Shown here in pieces: positions 24,538-34,256 of a stretch of 64,000 nt of DNA. The DNA is from Lacticaseibacillus zhaodongensis (lineage in GTDB: Bacteria > Bacillota > Bacilli > Lactobacillales > Lactobacillaceae): contig NZ_BLBG01000008.1 of NCBI RefSeq assembly GCF_009687905.1, positions 31,712 to 95,711 of the forward strand, given 5' to 3'. Both the position numbers and the translations under genes were made by a program. The notes under the pieces were generated by a model. The model saw nothing but the letters and a program-made list of their open reading frames with translations, searched no databases and was not told where the DNA came from. Within the stretch, counting starts at the first letter, position 1. Every line of letters starts with the position of its first letter.

Positions 24538-25923
24538 ATGAAAATGACCCTAAGTGAAATTGCGGGTGTTTTGAAGACTGAGGCACCGGCCGGCAGCGAG
24601 CGCATCGCCGTCACTGGTGTGTGCTTCGATACCCGTAAGCTTAAGGAAGGGGACCTCTTTATTCCCCTCGAGGGAACACGGGATGGCCACGACTTTATCG
24701 CTACTGCTGAGCAGAAAGGGGCTGCGGCCAGCTTGTTTGCAATCGGTCACGATGCCGTGAATACCAAGTTGCCGCTACTGGAAGTGCGCGATCCGCTCCG
24801 CGCCCTGCAAGATTTGGCCCGCTACTATCTGCTGATGAAGGTCAACCCCAAAGTGGTCGCTATTACCGGCAGTAATGGCAAGACCACGACCAAGGACATG
24901 TGCGCGGCCGTGCTCTCAAGCCAATACAACGTCGTTAAGACGCAGGACAATTTTAATAATGAAATCGGCGTGCCGATGACCATTCTCAGTATGGAAACCA
25001 ACACCGAGGTTTTGGTCGTTGAGATGGGCATGGATCGGCCCGGCCAGCTCGACTTCCTGAGCAAAATGGCCGCACCAGACGTTGCTGTAATCACCATGAT
25101 CGGTGAGGCCCACATTGAATTCTTCAAGACCCGCGACCGGATCGCCGACGCGAAGATGGAAATCGTCAACGGGCTTAAAGAAGACGGATTGTTTATCTAC
25201 AATGGTGACGAACCGCTGCTGCGGGAACGCGCGAAGAATGTGCAGCAGGCCAGCAAGACTTTTGGTCTGAGCCCGGAGAACGATCTCTACGCGCGGAACA
25301 TCAACGCCAAGCAGACCTCCAGTGACTTTGACTTGTCCAAGTGGCCGGATCTGCACTTCGAAATCCCGATCATGGGTGAGTACAACGTCAGCAACGCCCT
25401 CGCCGCCATCCTGGTCGGCCGCCGCTTTCACATCAAGCCCGAGGCCATTCAGAAGGCGCTCAAGACCTTCCGCGCGACTGACAACCGCACGCAGTGGCTG
25501 CGTGGTGACAATGGTGAGATGATTCTGAGTGACGTCTACAACGCCAACCCGACCGCTGATGCGGCCGTACTTGGCGATTTTGCCAACTTCCCGACCAAGT
25601 CCCGGCGCATTGCGGTGCTTGGGGACATGCTCGAGCTCGGTGACGCCAGCAAGGACCTGCACGCCGGCCTAGCCAGTTCGCTCAACCCCCACAAAATTTC
25701 TGATGTTTACCTGTATGGGGATGACATGCGGGCACTTGCGGATAAGTTAAAGGATGTGTACGCACCCGAGCACCTGCACTACTACGCATTCGGTTCCCAG
25801 CCGGAACTCATCACCCAACTGGCTGATGATGTGCGGGCGGATGACCTGGTCCTGCTCAAGGGCAGCCACGGGATGCACCTGGAGACCGTGCTCACCGCAC
25901 TGCAGGCAACGGAACGTGAATAG
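24538..25923 (+). CDS. murF: UDP-MurNAc-tripeptide D-alanyl-D-alanine ligase MurF
   Basis: The 461-residue enzyme adds D-Ala-D-Ala to the UDP-MurNAc-tripeptide in the cytoplasm, the last soluble step of peptidoglycan precursor synthesis. The Mur ligase P-loop TGSNGKTTTKD lies near residue 105, with NFNNEIGVP after it, the EMGM motif, and the C-terminal DVYNANPTA and LGDMLELG motifs typical of MurF. Start at 24538 follows GGAG; a TTG 15 nt upstream overlaps that site and is rejected. It is followed by the cshA-like gene, a common neighbour in lactobacilli. Confidence 0.95.
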   Translation: MKMTLSEIAGVLKTEAPAGSERIAVTGVCFDTRKLKEGDLFIPLEGTRDGHDFIATAEQKGAAASLFAIGHDAVNTKLPLLEVRDPLRALQDLARYYLLMKVNPKVVAITGSNGKTTTKDMCAAVLSSQYNVVKTQDNFNNEIGVPMTILSMETNTEVLVVEMGMDRPGQLDFLSKMAAPDVAVITMIGEAHIEFFKTRDRIADAKMEIVNGLKEDGLFIYNGDEPLLRERAKNVQQASKTFGLSPENDLYARNINAKQTSSDFDLSKWPDLHFEIPIMGEYNVSNALAAILVGRRFHIKPEAIQKALKTFRATDNRTQWLRGDNGEMILSDVYNANPTADAAVLGDFANFPTKSRRIAVLGDMLELGDASKDLHAGLASSLNPHKISDVYLYGDDMRALADKLKDVYAPEHLHYYAFGSQPELITQLADDVRADDLVLLKGSHGMHLETVLTALQATERE

Positions 25924-25987
25924 GTATTAATTAATATATTTATTGAAAAAGCATCTGTGAAAATGGTGGCATTCCTTTCCGCACATT

Positions 25988-26016
25988 TTGCAATTACCGT
26001 GCGGACATGCTACACT
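25988..26016 (+). promoter_or_regulatory. Promoter of the cshA-like gene
   Basis: TTGCAA and TACACT are spaced by 17 nt. About 145 nt of untranslated leader follow, unusually long, as seen in cold-regulated helicase genes. Confidence 0.6.
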
Positions 26017-26168
26017 AATGCGAATGCTTTGTTTCATCATGACTTTGATAGCACTTTTCAAAACGGTTAGTTTAAGTAACTACTTTCATCCTGTTTTGTG
26101 AGGTGCCGGATACGCGCCAGAAGTTTCGCATGTGCGAACTGGTGCACACACAATAGGAGGAATAGTTT

Positions 26169-27737
26169 TTGAAATTTGCCGAATTAGGCCTTGATAAGGA
26201 TCTGCTTGCAGCTGTTGAACGTTCTGGTTTCGAGGAAGCCACACCGATCCAAGCAGAGACGATCCCGCACGTACTCGCCGGTAAAGATGTTATCGGTCAG
26301 GCACAAACGGGGACAGGGAAAACGGCTGCCTTTGCACTGCCTTTGTTGCAGATGATTGACACCAGTGACCCTTCAGTTCAAGTTTTGGTCATTTCACCAA
26401 CCCGTGAATTGGCTGTTCAGACCCAGGAAGAAATGTACCGTCTGGGTAAGGACAAGCGTGCTAAGGTCCAAGCCGTTTACGGTGGTGCCGACATTCGCCG
26501 CCAGATTCGCGGTATTGCGCAGCACCCCCAGATCGTGGTCGGAACTCCTGGCCGCTTGCTGGACCACATTAACCGCCACACCCTCAAGCTGGAGCACTTG
26601 AAGACTCTGGTTCTTGACGAAGCTGACGAAATGCTCGACATGGGCTTTATCGATGACATCGAAAGCATTGTTAAGACCGCGCCTGAAACTCGTCAGACCT
26701 TGCTCTTCTCCGCAACGATGCCTAAGCCAATCATGAACATCACCAAGAAGTTCATGCACAACCCAATCACCGTTGCAATCGAAAGCAAGGAACTGACCGC
26801 CGACACGATCGAACAGTACTACGTGCGCGCTAAGGACTTCGAGAAGTTCGACGTCATGACCCGTCTGTTCGACGTTCAGAACCCTGAACTGGCTTTGATC
26901 TTCGGCCGGACCAAGCGCCGTGTTGACGAACTCACCAAGGGACTCCAGGCCCGTGGTTACAACGCCGAGGGGATTCATGGTGACCTCAGCCAGCAAAAGC
27001 GGATGCAGGTTCTGCGTCAGTTCAAGGCTGGCCAGCTCGACTTCTTAGTTGCTACTGACGTTGCTGCCCGTGGTCTTGATATCACTGGTGTGACCCATGT
27101 TTACAACTACGATATCCCTCAGGACCCAGACAGCTATGTTCACCGCATTGGCCGTACCGGCCGTGCCGGTAAGTCTGGGATCTCAGTAACCTTCGTTGCA
27201 CCTAACGAAATGGATTACATGCGGACAATTGAGGACTTGACCAAGAAGCGGATGCTTCCCCTCAAGCCACCAACCCAAGAAGAAGCCTTCAAGGGCCAGA
27301 TGAACAGTGCCATTGTTAACGTTAAGGAACAGCTTAAGGGCGACGACCTGGATCACTTCCAGGACGAAGCCGAAGCATTGCTTGAAGAATACACCCCACT
27401 TGAACTTGTGGAAGCATACCTCAAGGAAGTTGCTCCTGACGACGCAAGCAGTGTTCCTGTGCGCATCACACCAGAGCGGCCATTGCCAAGTCACGGCCGC
27501 AAGCAGCACTGGGGCGGTCGCGGCGGCAACCGGAACCGTGGCGGCAATGGCCACAGTAACGGCGGCCACTACAACGATCACCGTAATGGCGGCAAGAAGC
27601 GTTACGGCAACGACGAACACCATAGCAGCAGCAACCGCCACGATGGCGGCGACCGTTACCATGGCAAGCGCGAAAACGGCGGCAGCAAAGGCGGCAACCG
27701 TGGCGGCGGCTTCGTCATTCGCGGTAAGAAAGACTAA
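26169..27737 (+). CDS. cshA: DEAD-box RNA helicase, CshA-like
   Basis: The 522-residue ATP-dependent RNA helicase has the Q motif ([10 protein letters not shown]), motif I AQTGTGKT, motif II DEAD, motif III SAT and motif [12 protein letters not shown]-terminal extension (from about residue 440) is rich in Gly, Asn, Arg and His, probably RNA binding. Such proteins act in ribosome assembly and mRNA decay, especially in the cold. Start is TTG preceded by AGGAGGAATAG. It has its own promoter and a strong terminator (27765-27818). Confidence 0.92.
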   Translation: MKFAELGLDKDLLAAVERSGFEEATPIQAETIPHVLAGKDVIGQAQTGTGKTAAFALPLLQMIDTSDPSVQVLVISPTRELAVQTQEEMYRLGKDKRAKVQAVYGGADIRRQIRGIAQHPQIVVGTPGRLLDHINRHTLKLEHLKTLVLDEADEMLDMGFIDDIESIVKTAPETRQTLLFSATMPKPIMNITKKFMHNPITVAIESKELTADTIEQYYVRAKDFEKFDVMTRLFDVQNPELALIFGRTKRRVDELTKGLQARGYNAEGIHGDLSQQKRMQVLRQFKAGQLDFLVATDVAARGLDITGVTHVYNYDIPQDPDSYVHRIGRTGRAGKSGISVTFVAPNEMDYMRTIEDLTKKRMLPLKPPTQEEAFKGQMNSAIVNVKEQLKGDDLDHFQDEAEALLEEYTPLELVEAYLKEVAPDDASSVPVRITPERPLPSHGRKQHWGGRGGNRNRGGNGHSNGGHYNDHRNGGKKRYGNDEHHSSSNRHDGGDRYHGKRENGGSKGGNRGGGFVIRGKKD

Positions 27738-27764
27738 TCTGGTTTTTGATTAGCTGATAAAGCG

Positions 27765-27818
27765 CGGCGGTACTAAGCAGCATCTCCATTCGGGATGGGC
27801 TTAGTACCGCCGTGTTTT
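27765..27818. terminator. Bidirectional terminator between convergent genes
   Basis: CGGCGGTACTAAGC pairs perfectly with GCTTAGTACCGCCG (14 bp) and is followed by TTTTT. Confidence 0.85.
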
Positions 27819-27829
27819 TGTGCTCAAAA

Positions 27830-28363
27830 TTATTCTGGTTCTGCCGGTGCACTCTGCCCCGCAGCTTCCGCCGCAACTAGTTCCTGTAGGCTGGTAACCG
27901 CGGCGCCAAAGTCGGTCTGTTCGCTCTGCTCCCGTACCACCTGCCGGTAGCGGACTACGCGCTGCGGGTCAACGATGTAGAGGCTGCGGGCGAGGGTGTG
28001 GCTGCAGGGGATGTAGAGGCCCATCGCCAGCCCAAACTCTGCATCGGGATCCGCCAGCATGGTCATCGCGCGGCTGCCGATCCAGCCGCACCAATTATTG
28101 AGTTCGGCCGGCGCGGTAATCGCGACCGTGTAGAGTTTAACTTTGGAAAAGCGGGCCATTACTTGGTGGAACGCCAGAATGGCCTGGTCGCAAACCTGCT
28201 TGGCAAACACCGGCAGGATGGAGAACATTGACCAGCCGTGGAGACTGCTGGTCGGCACCCGCTTGCCACTTGCATCGTACAAGTTACACAAGGGCAACTT
28301 GGCGCCGCAGGGACAGGGGTCACCACTTAATTCAACTGGGATGCCATGACGTTCGATTTGCAT
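27830..28363 (-). CDS. Thiol peroxidase-like peroxiredoxin (Tpx family)
   Basis: The 177-residue protein resembles Tpx in layout: an N-terminal GIPVELSGD hairpin, LCNLYDASGKRV, a candidate peroxidatic Cys in FAKQVCDQ near residue 58, and NNWCGW followed by MTMLADPDAEFG and LARSLYIVD. It would reduce hydroperoxides using thioredoxin. The usual Tpx motif around the peroxidatic cysteine is altered, and extra cysteines occur in DPCPCGAKLPLC, so activity may differ. It is convergent with the helicase gene. Confidence 0.72.
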   Translation of the reverse strand: MQIERHGIPVELSGDPCPCGAKLPLCNLYDASGKRVPTSSLHGWSMFSILPVFAKQVCDQAILAFHQVMARFSKVKLYTVAITAPAELNNWCGWIGSRAMTMLADPDAEFGLAMGLYIPCSHTLARSLYIVDPQRVVRYRQVVREQSEQTDFGAAVTSLQELVAAEAAGQSAPAEPE

Positions 28364-28640
28364 ACTGATTCGGCCCCATAACCACAGCTATTTCGCGGAG
28401 GCAAACTTGCCCCTACAATCATATTCCTGGTGGTGGAGGCAAAAGTAGGTATTAATATCGAAAGCCTGGCCGGACGGGGCGACTGGCAACTGAGATTTTG
28501 CTAATGGTGTGCGGGTTGTCCCAAAATTTTGCAGAAGTTACCACGATATTTTGCAAAACTTGCAGATATTAACGTGAACTGCTTTGCAAACTGGTCCTGA
28601 TTAGATAAACTTAACAGAGACAATTATGGAGGACGAATAT

Positions 28641-28988
28641 ATGGAAATTGATAACAACCAACTCGTTGCCCGCTACCTCAAGTTGCAGGCAGCGAACAAG
28701 GCTTACTTTGCGGCCGTGAAGAGCTACATGAACCAGCAGATTGCGGACCTCTACGAGCGGCTCAACACGACGTTCCAAGATACGGTGATGCTGTCCGTGC
28801 AGGACGCGATTGCGTACGCTAAGGAGCAGGGAGCAACCCTTGAGAAGGGGACGAACGTTAACCTTGCGACCCTTAATTACATCTGCAAGGAGCTCGATAA
28901 CCTCGGCATTCTCATTGAGGCTAATCCGTCCGCACCAGACGTGATTCTGGGCCGGCTGAACTTCGAAAACCGTGCCCGTTACATGTAG
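28641..28988 (+). CDS. Hypothetical protein
   Basis: The 115-residue, mostly helical soluble protein is not one I recognise. Start at 28641 follows GGAGGACG; an upstream ATG overlaps the ribosome site. No signal or membrane segment is present. It stands alone with its own terminator directly downstream (29005-29036). Confidence 0.75.
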   Translation: MEIDNNQLVARYLKLQAANKAYFAAVKSYMNQQIADLYERLNTTFQDTVMLSVQDAIAYAKEQGATLEKGTNVNLATLNYICKELDNLGILIEANPSAPDVILGRLNFENRARYM

Positions 28989-29004
28989 AATTGATTACAA
29001 TTGG

Positions 29005-29036
29005 TCGCCTGACATAAATGTCGGGCGATTTTTTTG
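29005..29036 (+). terminator. Rho-independent terminator
   Basis: TCGCCTGACA and TGTCGGGCGA form a hairpin with a short AAA-type loop and are followed by seven T. Confidence 0.8.
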
Positions 29037-29274
29037 ATTGTGAAACGGTCCTTAGAACTGCTGCCACATAACGCTTGCGGCTAGTTAACGGGCAAAATGT
29101 AGGGACCGCGTTGCTTATCAATTGTGTTGCAAGTCGTGTCAGGACAATTGCCGAGCGATGGCCTGTGCTAGAATGAAAAGGTAAATAATTAATTAAGATA
29201 ACCACCAGAGGGACTGGGACCAGCTGTCGCTTTTGGGCAACTAGGGCTTTCTTGGCGGCGGAAGGAGTTAGTTT

Positions 29275-30525
29275 ATGAAGTTGAAGCATCGATTAGCACT
29301 GCTGGCGGCGCTTGGCACCACTTTTGCGTTTGCCCTAACGCTGGGGCAGACTGCGCCCGTTAACGCTGCGACGGTCAACCAGCAGGCGGCTGCTTACAAG
29401 CCGGCGAAGATTACGACGATGAAGTCGACTTTCCCGTACAAGCAGGGCTTCCGTGCCGGTGTTGGCCGGCCGGAAGGGGTCCTCATCCACGAGACGGCGG
29501 AGCCCAACTGGAACGCTGCGACTACTGCGAAGAACATGAACAAGGACTGGAAGAGCAAGAGTAGCTACGTGCACGCCGCGGTCGATGCCACTGCAATCGA
29601 CAAAATGATGAGTACGGATTACAAAACTTGGGGTGCCGGCGCGGTTGCCAACGCGCGCTTCATCAGCGTGGAGCTTTGCGAAACCAAATCGCAGACTGAT
29701 TTTGTGAAGAGTGTTAATAACCTGGCCTACTACACAGCAACGCTGCTGCGGCAGTACAATCTGCGGCCGGATCTCGCAACGCACGATGGTCTAGGCACGG
29801 TTTGGTCTCACTTTGACGTGTCCCACTACCTTGGTGGCACGGATCATAGCGACCCAGTTGGCTATTTTGCCCAGCACGGTTACGACATGGATCAGCTCTA
29901 CGCGCTCATCCAGACTTGGTACAACAAGCTGGGGTACATCAAGCCGCAAGCCAGCGCCAAGAACGCGAACGTCGTCAAGCTAGGTGCGGCAACGGGTGTC
30001 TACACAGGCCCAAGTTACAACTACCGCAAAATCAAGACGCTACGTAAGTCCAGCAGTTGGAAGTACTTCAGCGCGCAGGTGACACGCGGTCAGTTCTGGT
30101 TCAACTTGGGCGGTAACCAGTGGATTCGCGTCGGCGGCCTGAGCACCCCAACAATTACGGTGAAGGGCACGTCCGCAATTCAGAGCGGCCCCGGGAGTGA
30201 CTACAAGGTCCTCGGCACCCTTGCTAAGGGCAAAACGGTTGGGTACAGTAACCTCGTCTACAACGAAGGTAAACTATGGTACCAATTTAAGCCCGGTCAG
30301 TGGTTCGCTAATGGGGTCAACTTCAAGACGAAGGTCACCCCAAGCAGCAGCACCCACGGCGTAATCTTCCTCGGCAAGACCAGTGTGTTGCGTGCCGGCA
30401 CTTCTGACAGCGCAAAGGCGGTCCGCAACTTGATTGCGGGGACCAGCTGGAAGTACAGCGCCATTAAGAAGGTTAATGGCGGGACTTGGTACTGCCTCGG
30501 CGGTAACCAGTGGGTCAAAGCATAA
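29275..30525 (+). CDS. Secreted N-acetylmuramoyl-L-alanine amidase with C-terminal SH3-like repeats
   Basis: The 416-residue protein has a signal peptide (about residues 1-32, ending VNAAT). An Amidase_2 (PGRP-like) domain covers about 55-215, with VLIHETA, SYVHAAVD, FISVELCE and ATHDGLGT as candidate zinc and active-site segments. The C-terminal half has three SH3-like repeats, each ending in a WF/YCLGGNQW-type motif, for wall binding. It would cut the bond between muramic acid and the stem peptide during growth or separation. A related C-terminal repeat occurs in the GH25 protein at 58142. Confidence 0.88.
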   Translation: MKLKHRLALLAALGTTFAFALTLGQTAPVNAATVNQQAAAYKPAKITTMKSTFPYKQGFRAGVGRPEGVLIHETAEPNWNAATTAKNMNKDWKSKSSYVHAAVDATAIDKMMSTDYKTWGAGAVANARFISVELCETKSQTDFVKSVNNLAYYTATLLRQYNLRPDLATHDGLGTVWSHFDVSHYLGGTDHSDPVGYFAQHGYDMDQLYALIQTWYNKLGYIKPQASAKNANVVKLGAATGVYTGPSYNYRKIKTLRKSSSWKYFSAQVTRGQFWFNLGGNQWIRVGGLSTPTITVKGTSAIQSGPGSDYKVLGTLAKGKTVGYSNLVYNEGKLWYQFKPGQWFANGVNFKTKVTPSSSTHGVIFLGKTSVLRAGTSDSAKAVRNLIAGTSWKYSAIKKVNGGTWYCLGGNQWVKA

Positions 30526-30544
30526 CTGATTAAGTAGATTGAAT

Positions 30545-30583
30545 GCAGCTTATCACATTTAGTTATGTGGAAGCTGTCTTTTT
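30545..30583 (+). terminator. Rho-independent terminator of the amidase gene
   Basis: GCAGCTT-CACAT pairs with TATGTGGAAGCTGT and is followed by seven T. Confidence 0.75.
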
Positions 30584-30934
30584 TTGGGTTTCTACGCGGC
30601 TGAAGCCCGCCTGGAGGGGCGAAGCTGCCGTCCTCACTCCGTACGCCATGACTTACCAGCTGCGCTTTTTTACGTTCTGTAGCGTTTGGTAAATTTAATT
30701 TTGGCGTTTTCGGAATCACAATCGGCTTAACGGTATTTTGCGTGGCGATCGGGTTGGTCCTGCTGGGGCGGATGCATTTAACATTACAGGAACGGTAGAT
30801 TTGAATAGCTGAGAATACCGCGGCGTATTTTCGTATGCATTGCCATTGCAATAGCATTTGTAAGGGCTGACATTGCTTACGATAATATCGAAAAACACAC
30901 TTGACAAAATAACGTTTCTGAAGAATGAATGGCA
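30584..30934. other. Gene-free region after the amidase gene
   Basis: About 350 bp without a convincing gene. I see no strong promoter or repeat, apart from a GC-rich stretch near 30600-30660. Confidence 0.4.
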
Positions 30935-31135
30935 TATGAGGAAAATAATACAAAATACTAAACCACGCGATTTTGTTTTTCTTGCCGTCCTTGTTGTCGC
31001 ACTAGTTATCTCTGGATTATTTTTTCGCCGTGTTTTCAATTTGATTCTGTTGGCTTGTGTACTGTTTACAGTATTCTACCTAGTGTATGTGTTGATTGGC
31101 GCGAGCATTGTGATGCATAAACAGAAAAAGCAGTA
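30935..31135 (+). CDS. Small membrane protein
   Basis: The 66-residue protein starts MRKIIQNTKPRDF and then has two hydrophobic segments (VFLAVLVVALVISGLFF and LILLACVLFTVFYLVYVL), with a basic tail KQKKQ. Not a family I recognise. The ribosome site is weak (GAATG upstream), so the start is uncertain and the gene could be degenerate. An AT-rich composition sets it apart from its neighbours. Confidence 0.5.
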
Positions 31136-31143
31136 GCAAGGAG

Positions 31144-31176
31144 GTGAAAAAGGAGGCCCGCCATTGTGGTGGGCCT
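31144..31176. terminator. Long hairpin, probable terminator
   Basis: AAGGAGGCCCGCC pairs with GGTGGGCCTCCTT (13 pairs, one G-T) 10 nt after the small membrane gene. Only a short T-rich tail follows. Confidence 0.55.
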
Positions 31177-31408
31177 CCTTGATTTATGGCTGTTAAGCTG
31201 GTTGGTATTCATGCCGTTGTTTTCTCGTAGTGTTTGTCTAGTGTCGAGTACGTTCACGCCTAGATTTTTTGGGCGAATAGTCTAACTGGTGTGCTGAGTT
31301 TGCAGCCTCTAATTGAACGGACAATAGTGAATGTAAGTTTAGAATATCTCTGTAGGGTGGTGGGCGCCTTTTCCGGGAACGAATCTGGCGGTAGTGACCA
31401 TGCTGAAA

Positions 31409-31467
31409 CGACAAATGAAGACGGTACTCTTGCATGGTTTTCGCAAGGGTACCGTCTTCATTTGTCG
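31409..31467. repeat. 25-bp near-perfect inverted repeat
   Basis: The arms (31409-31433 and 31443-31467) pair over 25 positions with one G-T, around a 9-nt loop. There is no T-run, so it is not an ordinary terminator. The surrounding 31180-31685 has no convincing gene. Confidence 0.7.
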
Positions 31468-31685
31468 GGGATAGCGTAGAGACCGCTAATAATAGTAAAG
31501 GTGCTATTTGAATTCTTACTGCTAATGCTGTGAAAACACGGCGGGCTCGTAGCTAAGGCGGAAGACTTGACCGGTTTTTGGTCAAGCCTGGAGCCGCGCC
31601 CCAGCATGCCTGTCTGTCACTACCGCCAGAGTAGTGGGAGGAAAATGTGCCCACCGCCCGGCCGAAAAGAAAGCCGCAATGGAGT

Positions 31686-34019
31686 TTACCGCCAGTTGAT
31701 TCGCCCAAGCACTCGCCGCCCGAGGAACTCCTGCAGCAGCAAGTAGAACGGCACCGTGCTGACCGCCAGCGGTGCGTAGATCAGGAAGAGCTTGAAGTTC
31801 CACAGTGATTGCAGTGAGAATAACTTGTTGATGCCGAAGAACACCGTCACCAGCATGACCCCGACAACGACCAGCATGGCGGCCTTGTAACGGTTGAACG
31901 GCCGGGACACGCGGAACAGCACGTTGTAAGAGACACAGGCGATGAGCAGCGCGACGATGGTGCCCGTTTCTGCGAAACTCATGCGCAGGATCCAGGCCAG
32001 CCAGGTCATGAACAGGGTGTAGATGACCACGGCCAGTGCTGCCGGCGCCGCGTAGGTCATGACTTTCCTCATGAACTGGCCGGTAACGCGGGCAAAATTC
32101 GGTTCCAGGGTGAGGAAGAAGGATGGCACCGCCACCGCCATTGCGGAAACGGGGGTCAGGTTGATGGGAATGATCGGGTAGTCTGCGTTGATAAAGATGA
32201 AGATGGCCGCAAGCGCGCAGGAGTACATCGTTTTGATCAGGTACAGGGAGGCGACCGACTCGACGTTGTTGATGACGCGACGCCCTTCGTTGAGCACGCC
32301 GGTCATCGCGTCGAAGTTGGATTCCAGAAGCACGAAATCAGCGATGGCACTCGCGGCTTCGGAACCACTGGCCATGGCAATCGAGCAGTCCGCCTGGCGC
32401 AGTGCGAGGACGTCGTTGACCCCATCCCCCGTCATCGCGACGGTGTGGCCCAGTTCTTGGTAGGCCGCGATCAGGTGCTTCTTTTGCTGCGGGGTGACGC
32501 GGCCGAAGACGGTGTTGTTTTGCATCAAGGCACCGTAATCCGCGTCATCAGGGACTTCACTCATGTTGACGTAATTGTCAGCGCCGGCGATGTGCGCCCG
32601 CTTGGCGACGTGGGCAACGGTCACGGGATTGTCGCCGGAGATGACCTTGAGGCGGACATCCTGTTTAGCGAAGAAGTCAAAAGTGTCGATGGCGGTTGGC
32701 CGCAACTCGTCGGCGATGGTGATGATTCCCATGAGTTCAGGCTTGGTCAGTGCGGGCTGCAGTGCCTGTGCCCGGCCGACAACGAGCACGCGTAGACCCT
32801 TCGTGGACTGCTCCTTGATCAGCTTTTGGCACGCGGGGTCTAGGTTGTCGCCAAAAGTGAATTCGGGCGCACCGATGAAGTAATTGTTACCGTCTGCGAA
32901 GCTGGCACCGGACCACTTGCGGGCGGAGCTGAAGGGCACGGTTGTCAGCGGTTCAAGCGCATCCGGCTGGGGGCAGCGTTCCTTGATGGCGAGCGCGGTC
33001 TCGTTGTCGTCGCTCAGTGCGTAGACAACGGCACTGGCGGCGGTTTGCAGCTGCGCGGCGGTGACACCGGGCTGCGGGTAGAACTGGTCAATTTTGAGTT
33101 TACCACTGGTGATGGTCCCAGTTTTGTCCAGGCAGATGGTGTCCACGCGGGCGAGGGCCTCGATGGCGGTCATGGAGCGCACGAGGACGTGTTTACTGGC
33201 GAGGTTGCGACTGCCGACCGCCAGTGCGACGTTGGTCAGCAGCACCAGCCCCTCGGGAATCATGCCGATGACCGCACCGCTCGTGGTCAGGATGGCGCGG
33301 TTGTAATCGCCGCGCCGGATCATGGAGACGGTGAAGAGCGCAATGCCCAGTGGAATCAAGACGAAGGTGAGCACGCGGATGATGCGGTTGATGGTCGCGA
33401 GCAGCTGGCTGCCACTCGCCTTTTCCGCCTTAGCCTCCAGTGCCAGTTTGCTCGCAAAAGTCTCGCTGCCAACCTTGCGCACCTCCATGCTGCCGCTGCC
33501 GGCAACGACAAAGCTGCCGGAGTAGAGTTTGTCGCCGCTGCTTTTGGCGATGGCATTGGGCTCACCAGTCAGGGGGCTCTCGTCAATTTCCATTGGCGTA
33601 GCGCTAGTCGCCACACCGTCGACGGGCACCTGGCTGCCGCGGTGCAGGAGCAGGATGTCGCCCACGACCAGTTCGGACTGGGCAATTTCTTGCTCCTGAC
33701 CATCACGGCGAACGTGGACCTTTTCCTGATTCAGGATGGTCATGGAATCGACTTGGTGCTTGGCGCGGATTTCCTGAAAGGTCCCGATAGCGGTGTTGAC
33801 GATGGCCACCCCTAAGAAGAGGAGGTTGTTGTAACTGCCGGTCGTGATGATGAGCGCGGCGATGACCAGGTTGACCAAGTTGAAAAGCGTCAGCGTGTTG
33901 CCGGCGACGATTGACTTGACGGAGCGGGTCAGTTCCTGTTGCTCATTATTTTGCTTGCCCGCAGCAATCTGCTGGTGAACCTCTTGCTTGCTGAGGCCTG
34001 TTTTCGGGTTCGTTGCCAT
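31686..34019 (-). CDS. P-type cation-transporting ATPase, CtpE-like (P2 type)
   Basis: The 777-residue membrane pump starts at 34019 after GGGGAGGAATCC. It has actuator motif LTGEP, the membrane motif IPEGL typical of calcium-type P2 pumps, phosphorylation motif DKTGTI, and hinge motif TGDGVND. About ten transmembrane segments. No N-terminal heavy-metal domain. The IPEGL motif favours calcium or another divalent cation; substrate not proved. Monocistronic. Confidence 0.88.
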   Translation of the reverse strand: MATNPKTGLSKQEVHQQIAAGKQNNEQQELTRSVKSIVAGNTLTLFNLVNLVIAALIITTGSYNNLLFLGVAIVNTAIGTFQEIRAKHQVDSMTILNQEKVHVRRDGQEQEIAQSELVVGDILLLHRGSQVPVDGVATSATPMEIDESPLTGEPNAIAKSSGDKLYSGSFVVAGSGSMEVRKVGSETFASKLALEAKAEKASGSQLLATINRIIRVLTFVLIPLGIALFTVSMIRRGDYNRAILTTSGAVIGMIPEGLVLLTNVALAVGSRNLASKHVLVRSMTAIEALARVDTICLDKTGTITSGKLKIDQFYPQPGVTAAQLQTAASAVVYALSDDNETALAIKERCPQPDALEPLTTVPFSSARKWSGASFADGNNYFIGAPEFTFGDNLDPACQKLIKEQSTKGLRVLVVGRAQALQPALTKPELMGIITIADELRPTAIDTFDFFAKQDVRLKVISGDNPVTVAHVAKRAHIAGADNYVNMSEVPDDADYGALMQNNTVFGRVTPQQKKHLIAAYQELGHTVAMTGDGVNDVLALRQADCSIAMASGSEAASAIADFVLLESNFDAMTGVLNEGRRVINNVESVASLYLIKTMYSCALAAIFIFINADYPIIPINLTPVSAMAVAVPSFFLTLEPNFARVTGQFMRKVMTYAAPAALAVVIYTLFMTWLAWILRMSFAETGTIVALLIACVSYNVLFRVSRPFNRYKAAMLVVVGVMLVTVFFGINKLFSLQSLWNFKLFLIYAPLAVSTVPFYLLLQEFLGRRVLGRINWR

Positions 34020-34256
34020 CTGGATTCCTCCCCTCTGAGTTAGTCTGGCGGTGCGGGTTAACCTGCGTGCGCAGCTTATATTCTTATTGTATAGGAATGA
34101 GCAGGTGATAGCGTCGGCATAAGGGCTGGTTTTAGACAAAATTTGCAGATTTGGCTGTTAAAGTGAAAGTAAATTGCAGATATTTACGAAAGCGGCTGCA
34201 TTTTGCTTGCTTTTGCTAGATAATAGAACATAGTAACCGTAGAGAGGAATGATTTT

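Noticed and set aside
24916..25662. Open frame of 248 codons antisense to murF
   Set aside because: Shadow of murF, which has clear family motifs on the plus strand.
33045..33815. Open frame of 256 codons antisense to the P-type ATPase
   Set aside because: Shadow of a GC-rich real gene; low-complexity translation and no ribosome site.
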